DNA from: M55B167 sp964406095
GTDB taxonomy: Bacteria; Verrucomicrobiota; Kiritimatiellia; RFP12; UBA1067
Reading direction: 5' to 3'
NCBI GenBank assembly: GCA_964406095.1
Contig: CAYOQJ010000039.1
Coordinates: 62,001 to 126,000 of the forward strand
DNA: 64,000 nucleotides
Position numbers and translations under genes: made by a program. The notes below the pieces were generated by a model that saw nothing but the letters and a program-made list of their open reading frames with translations, did no database searches and had not been told where the DNA came from. Below are positions 26,136 through 35,330 of this stretch, one piece after another. The first letter of the stretch is position 1. The number at the start of each line of letters is the position of its first letter.

Positions 26136-29100
26136 ATGCTGAATTTTTTCTACCGTAAACTTTTATTGGCGGCCTCGCTACTTTGTTTAATGACAGCGTT
26201 GGCCTCAAACGCTGAAGATGCCCGAATCGTGATCACGGAAATTCTGGCTGACAATGAAGAGGGTATCCGTGATGAAGATGGCGACCGCAAGGACTGGATT
26301 GAACTCTTCAATGCCGGAACCAACCGTGTTGAGTTAACAGGGTGGTCGCTGACCGATAAAATCGCTGATCCTGATAAATGGCAGTTCCCTTCGATGATAA
26401 TTGATCCGGGGCAATACCTGTTGATATGGGCTTCCGGTAAGGATCGCCGCCATCCGGCTAGGCCGCTGCATACAGATTTCAGTTTGTCCAAAGGGGGTGA
26501 GTATGTGGGACTCTATCGACCCGATCCAGCCGACGGCACACCGGTACTCGTTGATGAATACGCGCCTTCGTTTCCGGCACTGCCGCCGGATGTCTCTTAT
26601 GGCTTGAGCTTTGCCGCACTCGAAACAAACCTTGTGCGCACCGGCGATTTTGTGCGTTACAACGTCCTTTCAAGTTCGCAGGGAGATGCCTTTTATTTCG
26701 GCAACGACTACGAAGCCGGACACTTGGGGCACGGTCGCCCGGATGGCTGGAATGCGGCGTCCGCTTTTGATGATGCCGTCTGGATTTCGGCGCGAACAGG
26801 GATCGGTTATGATTTGAATGGGGACTATCTGATCTGGCTGGGTGATTCTCCTGCAAGTAACTGTCAGAGTGCTTTGCGAGGCATCAACACCTCTCTATGT
26901 CTGCGCCGAACTTTCATCATCGATAATGCGGCTGATCTGCAAAAACTGACGCTGAAAATGAAGTACGAAGACGGGTTTGTCGCGTTTGTCAACGGTTTTG
27001 AGGTGGCAAGAGCCAACTGTACGGCCGCAATGGCTTATAACACCAAAGCGGATGCGGCGCGGAATGAGGAATTTGTAAGCAGATGGAGCGAATACAACAT
27101 CCCCATTGAGTTGATCGACGACGGAGCTAATCTGCTGGCAGTTCAAGCGATGAACAGCACGATCAGCAGTTCGGATTTCCTGATCATTCCTGAGATCGAA
27201 GTTGCTGTGATTCAACCGCCGCGCTACGGTTACTATTCAATGCCCACTCCCAGTGAGGCCAACGGAGTGCCGGTCACAGGTGCACTGCTTTTTGATGCCC
27301 AGCCCTCGAACCCGGATATTCCCCGTCCCACCGGCAACATTTTCAGTCCGCTGCTGGCAGTTTCCGTTAAAGTAAGAGCTACTGCGGCCACCCTTGCCGC
27401 AGTTAGGGTTTTTACCAGAATCATGTATGATGAGGAGAATCCCCCGGTTCTGATGCACGACGATGGCATTGTGCCCGATTCCATCAGTGGTGACGGAATT
27501 TACAGCGCCTGGATCAATACCGGCATGGCGGGCAGCGGCGAAATGCTGCGCTGGCGGTTTGAAGCGCAGGCTGCCGATGGTACGGTGACCCGCCTGCCCG
27601 CTTATCTGGATGTTGAAAATAACTCGCAGTACTATGGAACGGTAGCCCTGGATGACAGTGTTGCGACAAGCCAACTTAACACCCTCTACTGGTTCGTACA
27701 AAATGCCCCCGTGACCGGTCCGGCCTGGGATGACTTTCGCGGATCATGCTACTACAAAAGCAATTTTTATGACAATGTTGGTCATACTATCCACGGACAG
27801 TCAACGAAAAATTTTCCGAAAAAGAGTTATAACTTCGATTTCACCGATGAAAATCGCTTTCTTTGGCAAGAGGGTGAACGACGAGTTAAAGATATCAATC
27901 TGCTCTCCAACTATGCCGACAAGACCAAAACACGCAACACAATCGCGCATTGGGCTGGTGAACAGATGGGCACCCCCGCGCACTTCTGCTATCCGGTGCG
28001 CGTGCATCTCAATACTGAATTTCATGGTGTGATGGATTTGATGGAAGACAGTGACGACCGCATGCTGGAACGCAATGGTCTGGATCCCGAAGGGGCACTT
28101 TATAAAATTTATAAAGTCGATCTTTTGACAGATGTTGATAAGAAAACTCGCAAAGAAGAGGATAATCAGGACCTCATCGACCTCGCCGCGGGTCTGAGCA
28201 TCACCCGGCCTCTGAGTGAACGCACAACCTATGCCTATGACAATATGGACATTGCCGCTCTCGTCAACTACGTTGCTGCGCGGCAGATAACCGCCGACAG
28301 TGACCACGGACATAAGAACTTTATGATGTATCGCGACACGGAGAGAACCCTCGAATGGCAGCCGATTGTCTGGGATGTGGACCTCTCTTTTGGACATATG
28401 TTTACAGCTGAGGAGAAATACTTTGATGATACGCTCTATTACCAGCCGCCTCAGATATCATTGACGCGCGGTGCGAACAGTGTGGTTTATAAAGCGCTTT
28501 ATGACAACCCCGAGATTCGCATGATGTGGGCACGACGGATGCGCACACTGATGGATCGGTGGATGCAGCCACCTGGCACACTCAATGGGATATTCGAAAA
28601 TAAAATGCTCGAAATAGTCGACGCGATAGACCCCGATCCAACCCATAATTCCGGCTGGACCGATGCCGATCTCGATACTGCCAAATGGGGTATCGATCCA
28701 CTCTGGGATTTGTCGTATGACCCGCGCCAAGAACTGAATCGTGTTGTCACAGAGTATTACCCTAACCGCCGTGACTACCTCTTCAAAACCGATGATGCGC
28801 GTCCCGCGATCTACGGCACAGTGATCCCCGCAAACTCTCAGGTAAACTATGAAAACATGATTGTGATCAGTACAATCGAAAACATGCCCGCGAGTCAGTT
28901 GCTTGCGGAAAAATTCATTATTCTCCAGAATATGAGTGATGTGGCTGTTGATCTTTCGGGTTGGACGATTGAAGGGGCCCTCTCACACACACTGCGTCCG
29001 GGAACAATCATTCCAAGCGGATCAGGATTGGCGCAGGACAACTATGTCGGGCTGCTGCATGTGGTTAAAGATGCCGCCGCCTTCCGCCTCCGGGAAACCG

Positions 29101-30179
29101 GGCCGACCGGCGGTGAACGCCGTTTCGTCCAAGGTAATTTTGAGGGGAGCCTTCCCGCTGCCGGAGGCGGCCTGACTCTGCGTGACAACGTGGGCACAAT
29201 GATATTCACCACTAATTATACCGGACAGCTTTCGCCTTCGCAGCAGAGTCTGCGGGTGACAGAGATCAGCTATCATCCGGCTGATCCAACCCCCGAGGAA
29301 CTGGCCGTTTTCTCATGGCTCGGCGATGGCGACTTTGAATATCTTGAACTTAAAAACAACGGTGCACTAGCCCTTAATCTGATGGAAGCCGCCTTTGTGC
29401 AGGGTATCAAATATAGCTTTCCCGATTTTTGCCTGTATCAGAATGAGCGTATTCTGGTCGTCCGTAATCCGGTTGCCTTCAGCCTGCGTTATCCTGATGC
29501 TGCAGTACCGATCTTCGGTCCCTTTGAAGGAGCCCTCGACAACTCCACCGATCATCTGGTTCTGATTGATGCCGGCGGCGAAACGGTTTTGGACTTTGAG
29601 TATTCAGATGTCTGGTACGACTTGACCGATGGATCAGGAAGATCGCTGGTGTTACGTGACGAAAATCTTCCAGCTCATCTGCACGGCGATCCTCTGCAAT
29701 GGAATGTAAGTTGGAATTCTCTGGGCAGCCCGGGTGTGGGCGAGGAAAAAACGGCCCAGTCATACAGCGGATGGCTCTACACAAGGTTTACTGCAACAGA
29801 GCGCGCTGATCCGAGACTCAGCGATCCCTTTGCAAATCCTGACAATGATGGACGTCCGAACTGGGTGGAATATGCACTTGGCTCTGATCCGAAACGTGGC
29901 ACATCCGGAACGCCGCTCTACTTTGAATGGCTTGTTTACGGGGTCAACCGCTATGTCGGTCTCTCTTATATGCGCGCTAAAAACGCGGTTGATCTTAAAT
30001 TCTCGCTGCTCTTCAACGATGATCTGAGCTCCGGTGAATGGCTGCCAGCAGAGGTGCAGCTTTACTACGCGGCGAGTGTGAGTGGTGAACGGGAGTCTTT
30101 GAATTATCGTGACACTTCGACAGCTTCGGCACCACGCCGTTTTTATACCCTCCGGCTGGAATACAGCGGGGATGAGTGA
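26136..30179 (+). CDS. Giant secreted CotH-family protein with several lamin-tail domains
   Basis: A 1,347-residue exported protein. A signal peptide (1-26) precedes an LTD domain (about 29-125: VITEILADNEEG, DWIELFNAG, LTGWSLTD). Next come a beta-rich middle, a CotH kinase-like domain (about 500-790: NFPKKSYNFDF, NLLSNYADKTKTRN, ADSDHGHKNFMMYR, IVWDVDLSFGH), a second LTD (about 910-1030) and a third (about 1038-1180). The C-terminus has NPDNDGRPNWVEYALGSDP, a calcium-binding-like motif common in PVC secreted proteins. CotH proteins are atypical kinases that in spore-formers phosphorylate coat proteins; here the acidic metal-binding Asp of WDVDLSFG is present. A role in phosphorylating or decorating secreted surface proteins is plausible but inferred. 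The start ATG has a weak RBS. Confidence 0.9.
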   Translation: MLNFFYRKLLLAASLLCLMTALASNAEDARIVITEILADNEEGIRDEDGDRKDWIELFNAGTNRVELTGWSLTDKIADPDKWQFPSMIIDPGQYLLIWASGKDRRHPARPLHTDFSLSKGGEYVGLYRPDPADGTPVLVDEYAPSFPALPPDVSYGLSFAALETNLVRTGDFVRYNVLSSSQGDAFYFGNDYEAGHLGHGRPDGWNAASAFDDAVWISARTGIGYDLNGDYLIWLGDSPASNCQSALRGINTSLCLRRTFIIDNAADLQKLTLKMKYEDGFVAFVNGFEVARANCTAAMAYNTKADAARNEEFVSRWSEYNIPIELIDDGANLLAVQAMNSTISSSDFLIIPEIEVAVIQPPRYGYYSMPTPSEANGVPVTGALLFDAQPSNPDIPRPTGNIFSPLLAVSVKVRATAATLAAVRVFTRIMYDEENPPVLMHDDGIVPDSISGDGIYSAWINTGMAGSGEMLRWRFEAQAADGTVTRLPAYLDVENNSQYYGTVALDDSVATSQLNTLYWFVQNAPVTGPAWDDFRGSCYYKSNFYDNVGHTIHGQSTKNFPKKSYNFDFTDENRFLWQEGERRVKDINLLSNYADKTKTRNTIAHWAGEQMGTPAHFCYPVRVHLNTEFHGVMDLMEDSDDRMLERNGLDPEGALYKIYKVDLLTDVDKKTRKEEDNQDLIDLAAGLSITRPLSERTTYAYDNMDIAALVNYVAARQITADSDHGHKNFMMYRDTERTLEWQPIVWDVDLSFGHMFTAEEKYFDDTLYYQPPQISLTRGANSVVYKALYDNPEIRMMWARRMRTLMDRWMQPPGTLNGIFENKMLEIVDAIDPDPTHNSGWTDADLDTAKWGIDPLWDLSYDPRQELNRVVTEYYPNRRDYLFKTDDARPAIYGTVIPANSQVNYENMIVISTIENMPASQLLAEKFIILQNMSDVAVDLSGWTIEGALSHTLRPGTIIPSGSGLAQDNYVGLLHVVKDAAAFRLRETGPTGGERRFVQGNFEGSLPAAGGGLTLRDNVGTMIFTTNYTGQLSPSQQSLRVTEISYHPADPTPEELAVFSWLGDGDFEYLELKNNGALALNLMEAAFVQGIKYSFPDFCLYQNERILVVRNPVAFSLRYPDAAVPIFGPFEGALDNSTDHLVLIDAGGETVLDFEYSDVWYDLTDGSGRSLVLRDENLPAHLHGDPLQWNVSWNSLGSPGVGEEKTAQSYSGWLYTRFTATERADPRLSDPFANPDNDGRPNWVEYALGSDPKRGTSGTPLYFEWLVYGVNRYVGLSYMRAKNAVDLKFSLLFNDDLSSGEWLPAEVQLYYAASVSGERESLNYRDTSTASAPRRFYTLRLEYSGDE

Positions 30180-30223
30180 TGCGCCGTCAGTGTGTGAAGT
30201 GGATGATTTACAAAGAGAAAATA

Positions 30224-30480
30224 ATGATTATCAACTCATCCGAACGCTATAGCGCGACAATCAAAAAAAAACCGGTGGTCTCTTCCACGGGCGCCGATAT
30301 TGATGCCGCATGCGTTTGAGTTTATCGGGCCTGATTATGCCGCGTTCACGGAGTATTACAGAGTGCTGACAGAAGCTCATCTGAAATGTCGTGAAGCTTT
30401 CGGTTTTAACCAGATCAGCGCAATATCCGATCCTTACCGCGAAAGCCAGGGATTCGGAGCCGTAATCGTCTCTGCAAAAA
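30224..30480 (+). pseudogene. Probable remnant of a uroporphyrinogen-decarboxylase-family methyltransferase gene
   Basis: Two pieces in different frames look like parts of one gene. From 30224 the frame reads a URO-D-like start (NSSERYSATIKKKPV) through an A9 tract and then hits TGA. From about 30303 another frame encodes AHLKCREAFGFNQISAISDPYRESQGFGA, which resembles the early part of URO-D/MtaA-type corrinoid methyltransferase-like proteins. Similarity then stops, and the frame runs into the end of the oxidoreductase gene. Family assignment is from memory of the ISDPYRE motif and is tentative. The fragment covers only the first quarter of such a protein. Confidence 0.4.
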
Positions 30481-30516
30481 GACACTTATTACTTACAACA
30501 TCCCACTTCCTGCAGA

Positions 30517-30536
30517 GCGTAACCGTCAGGTTACGC
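30517..30536. other. Perfect 8-bp stem-loop overlapping the oxidoreductase stop codon
   Basis: GCGTAACC and GGTTACGC are perfect complements around a GTCA tetraloop. The hairpin covers the TAA of the minus-strand oxidoreductase gene (30533-30531). No T run follows on either strand, so it is not a standard terminator; it could stabilise the mRNA 3' end. Confidence 0.5.
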
Positions 30537-31832
30537 GATTGACCACGGTTCACGCATTTGTGGCATCATCAGCCGGTTGGCTTCGGCATCATCGATGAAC
30601 TCCTCCTTAACCGGATCCCAATGCAGGCGACGCTGCAGACGCATCGCGATCATATTTACCAGGCAGGCGCAGCAGCTGCGATGACCGACCTCGACCGGTG
30701 CGAAAAGTTCGGCTTTGCCCTTGATGCCGTCGATGAAATTCTGGCTGTGAGCCCAGCTGCGGCCAAGTTGAATCTTGAATTTTTCAGAATCCAGTTTGAG
30801 CAATTTTTCATCCGATGCCTCCAGTGTGCCTTCATGAATCCTCAGAAACAGCCAGCCCTCCTCTCCGACAAATCGCACGCCGCGCGGTTCCGCCGTGGTG
30901 CCACCGAACATACGTACCCCATTGGCGTATCTGTTGGTGAATCCGAATTGCATCGGCGTGTTGTAAATGCCGTTTCGGTCATCCCATCCGCGTGCTTCAA
31001 ATTCAACCGGCGCTGAAAGATCGCTTTTGTTGCCGAATTGTGCCAGATCAATCACATGTGCACCGCGATCCGACATTTCGCCACAGCCGAAGCTGAGGTT
31101 GAAACGCCAGCCAAATGAGTCGATGCCTTCGTAAAATGGAATCGCAGGAGTGTACCCCAGCCACATGTTCCAATCGAGAGATGCGGGAACCGGCTGCGCT
31201 TGCGGTTGAGTTCCGTGCAGTGTGCGAATATGATTGTGGTGGTTTTCGATGGTGGGTATGTTGATTTGCATCGTTTTCAGGTTGCCGATGTAGCCGTTGC
31301 GGATCAACTCTATGCAGTAACGCGCTTTATCACGTGAACGTTCATGACTGCCGGTCTGGAGTTTTACGCCGGTGCTTACTACGGTATCGCGCAGTGCTTT
31401 GCTTTCGGCTATGGTCTGACAGAGCGGTTTTTCACAGTAGATGTGTTTGCCGGCCCTGGCGGCGGCAATGCCGATCAGAGCATGCCAGTGATCGGGCGTG
31501 GCGACAATCACAGCGTCAATGTCTTTACGTACAATCACTTCGCGAAAGTCGGTATAAGCACTGCAGTTCCGGTTGCCGTTGACATTGTTGATGCGTTCAA
31601 CACCTTCGGCCAGACGTTTCCGGTCAACATCACAGGCGGCAACCAGCACGCTCTCGTCAAGTTCGGAAAAATGCTGAGCCAGCCATTTGCCGCGTCCGCC
31701 ACAGCCGATCAAACCAAGAGTCAAACGTTCGTTGGACCCGAAAGCACACGTCGGAATGATTGCCGGCGCTGCGAATAGAGCTGAAGCAGCCGTGCCTGAT
31801 TTCAAAAAACCGCGACGGTTTACTTTATTCAT
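30531..31832 (-). CDS. Tat-exported Gfo/Idh/MocA-family oxidoreductase
   Basis: A 433-residue NAD(P)-dependent sugar or polyol oxidoreductase. The N-terminus MNKVNRRGFLKSG is a twin-arginine (Tat) signal, followed by a hydrophobic segment ending near ACAFGS-like residues, so the folded enzyme is exported. The Rossmann motif GLIGCGGRG is around residue 40, and the catalytic EKP motif is in HIYCEKPLCQT near 125. The C-terminal substrate domain includes GCGEMSDRGAHVIDLAQF. ATG 31832 is chosen because GAGGAG precedes it. Tat-exported Gfo/Idh/MocA proteins are very common in PVC bacteria that degrade polysaccharides, and it stands among polysaccharide-active genes. The substrate is unknown. Confidence 0.92.
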   Translation of the reverse strand: MNKVNRRGFLKSGTAASALFAAPAIIPTCAFGSNERLTLGLIGCGGRGKWLAQHFSELDESVLVAACDVDRKRLAEGVERINNVNGNRNCSAYTDFREVIVRKDIDAVIVATPDHWHALIGIAAARAGKHIYCEKPLCQTIAESKALRDTVVSTGVKLQTGSHERSRDKARYCIELIRNGYIGNLKTMQINIPTIENHHNHIRTLHGTQPQAQPVPASLDWNMWLGYTPAIPFYEGIDSFGWRFNLSFGCGEMSDRGAHVIDLAQFGNKSDLSAPVEFEARGWDDRNGIYNTPMQFGFTNRYANGVRMFGGTTAEPRGVRFVGEEGWLFLRIHEGTLEASDEKLLKLDSEKFKIQLGRSWAHSQNFIDGIKGKAELFAPVEVGHRSCCACLVNMIAMRLQRRLHWDPVKEEFIDDAEANRLMMPQMREPWSIA

Positions 31833-31952
31833 TGCACTCTCCTCGTTACTGTTATACACGCCTTGTTGAGCAGATCATCGATCTGTCTCCTTTGCATTCG
31901 GCACTCCTGACTGCCTTAAAAAACTGTTCTTAGAATATACCAATGGGTGAAG

Positions 31953-31981
31953 ATTGTAATTACTTCCAATTCACAAGTCAA
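31953..31981 (-). promoter_or_regulatory. Sigma-70 promoter for the Tat oxidoreductase gene
   Basis: On the minus strand TTGACT (31981-31976) and TACAAT (31958-31953) are separated by 17 bases. Transcription would begin near 31946, giving a leader of about 115 bases before the ATG at 31832. Confidence 0.6.
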
Positions 31982-32013
31982 GCGCACGGGCGCCAAAAAT
32001 AAATATTGGAATA

Positions 32014-32335
32014 TTGTTCCGACTTAATTTTTTGTGCATCGGGTTTTCTACAACCGACGCGGGCAAGTCGACAGTTCTTGATGCCATCTGTCTGGCACTT
32101 TATGGAGCTACGCCACGCCTTGGGAAAATCACCAAGGCCGCATCATTCGACGGAACATACGCAACGCTCATATCCCTCCGTAAACAGCAGGCTGACGATC
32201 AGACTTCTTTAAAAACAGATTACCGCCATCGACAGCGAGGTGCAGCGTCTGGATGCCGTGATTGACACGCAGGTCAAGGCTCTCACTGAAAAGCTTTCAG
32301 CTCGCGCAAATACTATGGTAAGATGTCGCAACAAG
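32014..32335 (+). pseudogene. sbcC: Remnant of sbcC (exonuclease subunit), internally deleted and frameshifted
   Basis: From 32014 the frame encodes STTDAGKSTVLDAICLALYG followed by ATPRL, an unmistakable match to the P-loop region of SbcC (family pattern GAGK-[ST]-T-hhDAICLALY-x2-TPRL). The first Gly of the P-loop is lost. About 60 codons later the frame shifts, and from 32210 the sequence reads QITAIDSEVQRLDAVIDTQ then VKALTEKLSAR, a coiled-coil piece like the interior of SbcC. The large centre, zinc hook and C-terminal half are gone. The second piece runs in frame into the following glycosidase gene, so its leader was built on the debris. No intact sbcC or sbcD is in the window. Confidence 0.75.
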
Positions 32336-32347
32336 ATGGAGGCAAAA

Positions 32348-35149
32348 ATGCGGTTAATTATTCTTCTGTTTGTTTTATCGGTAAATCTGGTCAGGGCGGA
32401 TTGGTTCCGGGATCCTCTGGCGTTCGCGGTGACGGAGGATGGCTTTGAGTTACGGGAGGGAGCTGACGGTTTCGCGATTCGCGAGGAGTTGCCACTCTCG
32501 CACGAGGTCGCAGTGGAGGCGGTTTTCGAGCTTGTTAATCCTGAGCGGACAAACAGTTGGCGCATGGCCGAGCTCTGCATTCACTGTGATGACCGGAACT
32601 TCTGGGCGCTGGGTGTGGTTAAAACTCCGCTTGGCAACAGACGCGCTCTGAGTTTTGAGCTGGCGGAGATGCGCGACGGGCGGTGGCTGGCGCAGCAGTC
32701 GCTTAAAACCGCTTTTGCGACTGAGCAGAGTGATTTTGATTTTTCAAAGGGCACCCGCTGGCAGCTACGCCTGGTGATGGATGCGGAGGGCATAACGGGA
32801 TATGTCAGTGAAATCGGAGGGAGTGAACTTTTTAAACGACGCTATCTGTTTGATGATAAGGCGGTCAGCTATGGTCGCCCGGGGTTGCGGACAACCGGCT
32901 TGGGCGGTCGGTTTGCTGAGATAAAATTTTCCGCTGGCAGCGCTGTTGATGATCCTCACATTGCGCCAGCTCGGTTTCCTCCTTACAGCAGTGATAATTT
33001 CATCGAAAAGATAAGATCTGATGCCACCGGGTTCTTTTATGTTCGTCAGTTTGATGATGGCCGCTGGTGGACGATCGACCCGCTTGGACGAGGTGTGGTG
33101 GCTTTGGGGGTGGATCACACCACCTTCTGGGGACACTGGTGTGAAAAACTGGGTTACGCCCCTTATCGCAAAAAGAATGAGGCCAAATATCCTGATCCGG
33201 CGGTATGGGAGAGGGAAACACTTGGCAGACTCAAAAAGTGGGGTTTTACAATGTTGGGGGCGGGCAGCCAGGAGTCGTTGATGCGCCGTGGATTATATCA
33301 TTGTGAGAATCTCGGTATCGGTCAGCGCTTCGCGTGGTGCGGGGGAGATTTTTACATCACGCCTGAGGAGGGCCGACCATGCAGTGCTTTTCCGAATGTC
33401 TTTCATCCTGAGTTTGCTGATTACTGCCGCTATGTCGCTCATAAAAAATGTGCCTCCTTGCGGAATGATCCCTGGCTGTTTGGCTGGTTTCTGGATAATG
33501 AACTTGCTTGGTGGGGCAGGGGAAGTCATGAGAGCGGTCTTTTTGATGCGGTGATGCAGTTTGACATCGACCACTCGGCTAAACAGGCGTTGACTGATTA
33601 TCTGAAAAAAAGAGCTGGCGGTGATATCGACCGATTCAATAGATTCTGGGGTACCGATTGTGCGGGTTTCGACGCTGCGGGCAAGTTGACGCGACTTGAT
33701 GGGTCGACCCCTGAGCGCATTGCTGTGAAGCACGATTTTCTGAAGGTGATAGCGGAGCGCTATTTTAAGCTGACAACTGAGGCGATTCGGCGGGTCGATC
33801 CAAATCACATGATTATGGGTGCGCGCTTTGCTGGCACCGGCGGAGCAGATCCTGCTGTCTGGGAGATCGCCGGCAGATACAGTGATGTGATTTCCTTCAA
33901 CTGCTATCCCAAGGCTGATCTGCATAGTGGGGTAGTCTACAGTGGGTTTGATGCCGACGCTGAGCCGGTGCGAGAGCACTTTGAACGGTTCTACGGCTAT
34001 GTCAATAAGCCGTTGCTGATTACTGAATGGTCATTCCCCGCTTTGGATGCGGGAGTGCCCTCGGTGCACGGGGCGGGGCAGCGGTTTATGACTCAGCGCG
34101 GACGCACAGATGCAACCCGGCTTTTCGCCCGGACTATGCTGAGTATGCCTTTTGTAGTCGGCTACAACTATTTTATGTGGGTGGATGAACCGGAGCTCGG
34201 TATCTCGTCCACCTTTCCTGAGGACTCAAACTACGGTCTTGTCAATGAGGAGAATGTTCCTTATGTGCTGATCACCGATATGTTTACGAAGCTACACGAC
34301 GATCTTTATGATCAGCGTATTGCACCGGTTCCGGCTGCAAAGAACGAGCTGAAGAAACGCACGCTTGAACCAATGACGAGCGCATTGAAGTTGAAAGCGA
34401 TGTATCCTGAGTCAAAACCGCCGGTTGTCCGGCGTGACGGCAAGGGGTTTGTCATTGATAACGGTCGCCTTAAACTTGAGGGTGCGGTTGGTTCCGGCTG
34501 CTTCATAGAAAAGATATCACTGGATGGCAGAGCGTACGGTTCATACAACGCCATGCTCCATTCTGAAAACAGTGACGGACGCAATCAGTGGCAGAATATT
34601 TCCGAAGTCACGGCTGTGGAGATCAGAATGGAAAACGATTGCGTGGTTGCGGATATCAGCGGTATCTATAAAGGTCATCCGGCCTTTGAAATTGCCCATC
34701 GCATTATTATACCCTCGGGTGGAGCCAGATTTGTAATTCAGTTTCTCAGAGTCGTGAATAACGGACATTCAGATATTGCTTTAAGAGGGATTTACTTCCT
34801 CTTTAATGTTGCCGGTCGCGATTGGGGCGAAATTGTCGCGCCGCCCAGGGTGTGGGGTGTACCGGAGAACGGCTGCTGGATTAAGCCGGAATCGGGGGAG
34901 TATTACGGAGCACTTGCATCGGCTGTGAAACCGGGAATGCGAGTCAGCTTTTGGCAGGACAAAAATGATAAATCCTTTCATCCGGATGCCCGTTATGAGG
35001 TTGAGAAAAGACTTAAACCGGGGGAGTTATTCAGAGCCGGACAGGATGTGACGGTGATTGGAGTGCTGGGTGTCGGAGGTAGGGATGCTTGGACGGAAGA
35101 GCTGAAAAACGGCAATCTGTTATTGGAAGAGAGGGTATCCGTTCGGTGA
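32348..35149 (+). CDS. Secreted clan GH-A glycoside hydrolase, agarase/beta-galactosidase-like
   Basis: ATG 32348 (GATGGAGG upstream) gives 933 residues with a signal peptide (MRLIILLFVLSVNLVRA). The open frame extends 36 codons upstream into sbcC debris, so the upstream start was rejected. An N-terminal beta-sandwich (about 20-200) precedes a TIM-barrel domain that begins GRWWTIDPLGRGVVALGVD, as in agarase-like (GH50/GH86-type) enzymes. The clan GH-A catalytic pair is likely E385 in FLDNELAWW (acid/base) and E560 in LLITEWSFP (nucleophile). A C-terminal beta-sandwich (about 680-920) follows. It probably acts on a marine or host galactan-like polysaccharide, but the exact family and substrate are inferred. 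The CE7 esterase follows downstream. Confidence 0.82.
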   Translation: MRLIILLFVLSVNLVRADWFRDPLAFAVTEDGFELREGADGFAIREELPLSHEVAVEAVFELVNPERTNSWRMAELCIHCDDRNFWALGVVKTPLGNRRALSFELAEMRDGRWLAQQSLKTAFATEQSDFDFSKGTRWQLRLVMDAEGITGYVSEIGGSELFKRRYLFDDKAVSYGRPGLRTTGLGGRFAEIKFSAGSAVDDPHIAPARFPPYSSDNFIEKIRSDATGFFYVRQFDDGRWWTIDPLGRGVVALGVDHTTFWGHWCEKLGYAPYRKKNEAKYPDPAVWERETLGRLKKWGFTMLGAGSQESLMRRGLYHCENLGIGQRFAWCGGDFYITPEEGRPCSAFPNVFHPEFADYCRYVAHKKCASLRNDPWLFGWFLDNELAWWGRGSHESGLFDAVMQFDIDHSAKQALTDYLKKRAGGDIDRFNRFWGTDCAGFDAAGKLTRLDGSTPERIAVKHDFLKVIAERYFKLTTEAIRRVDPNHMIMGARFAGTGGADPAVWEIAGRYSDVISFNCYPKADLHSGVVYSGFDADAEPVREHFERFYGYVNKPLLITEWSFPALDAGVPSVHGAGQRFMTQRGRTDATRLFARTMLSMPFVVGYNYFMWVDEPELGISSTFPEDSNYGLVNEENVPYVLITDMFTKLHDDLYDQRIAPVPAAKNELKKRTLEPMTSALKLKAMYPESKPPVVRRDGKGFVIDNGRLKLEGAVGSGCFIEKISLDGRAYGSYNAMLHSENSDGRNQWQNISEVTAVEIRMENDCVVADISGIYKGHPAFEIAHRIIIPSGGARFVIQFLRVVNNGHSDIALRGIYFLFNVAGRDWGEIVAPPRVWGVPENGCWIKPESGEYYGALASAVKPGMRVSFWQDKNDKSFHPDARYEVEKRLKPGELFRAGQDVTVIGVLGVGGRDAWTEELKNGNLLLEERVSVR

Positions 35150-35330
35150 GATTGCCAGCCGGGCATGGTTATGGTGTTTTCTTGTGTGTGGGATGGCAGA
35201 CTCCACGGTTAAAAGTAAAAAGTTTGAAAAGCATTGAGTTTTACCCGGCAGCATGGTAGCCTGTTCGCACAGATGGTTGATCGGGTGGTTGATTGAGCGC
35301 AAAAAACAAAAAAAAGGAGCGGAGAGACAT

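Noticed and set aside
30517..30536. Hairpin as rho-independent terminator for the oxidoreductase
   Set aside because: No T run follows on either strand; recorded only as a stem-loop.
32240..32347. N-terminal extension of the glycosidase starting in the sbcC remnant
   Set aside because: The extension is SbcC coiled-coil debris; ATG 32348 has an RBS and begins a proper signal peptide.
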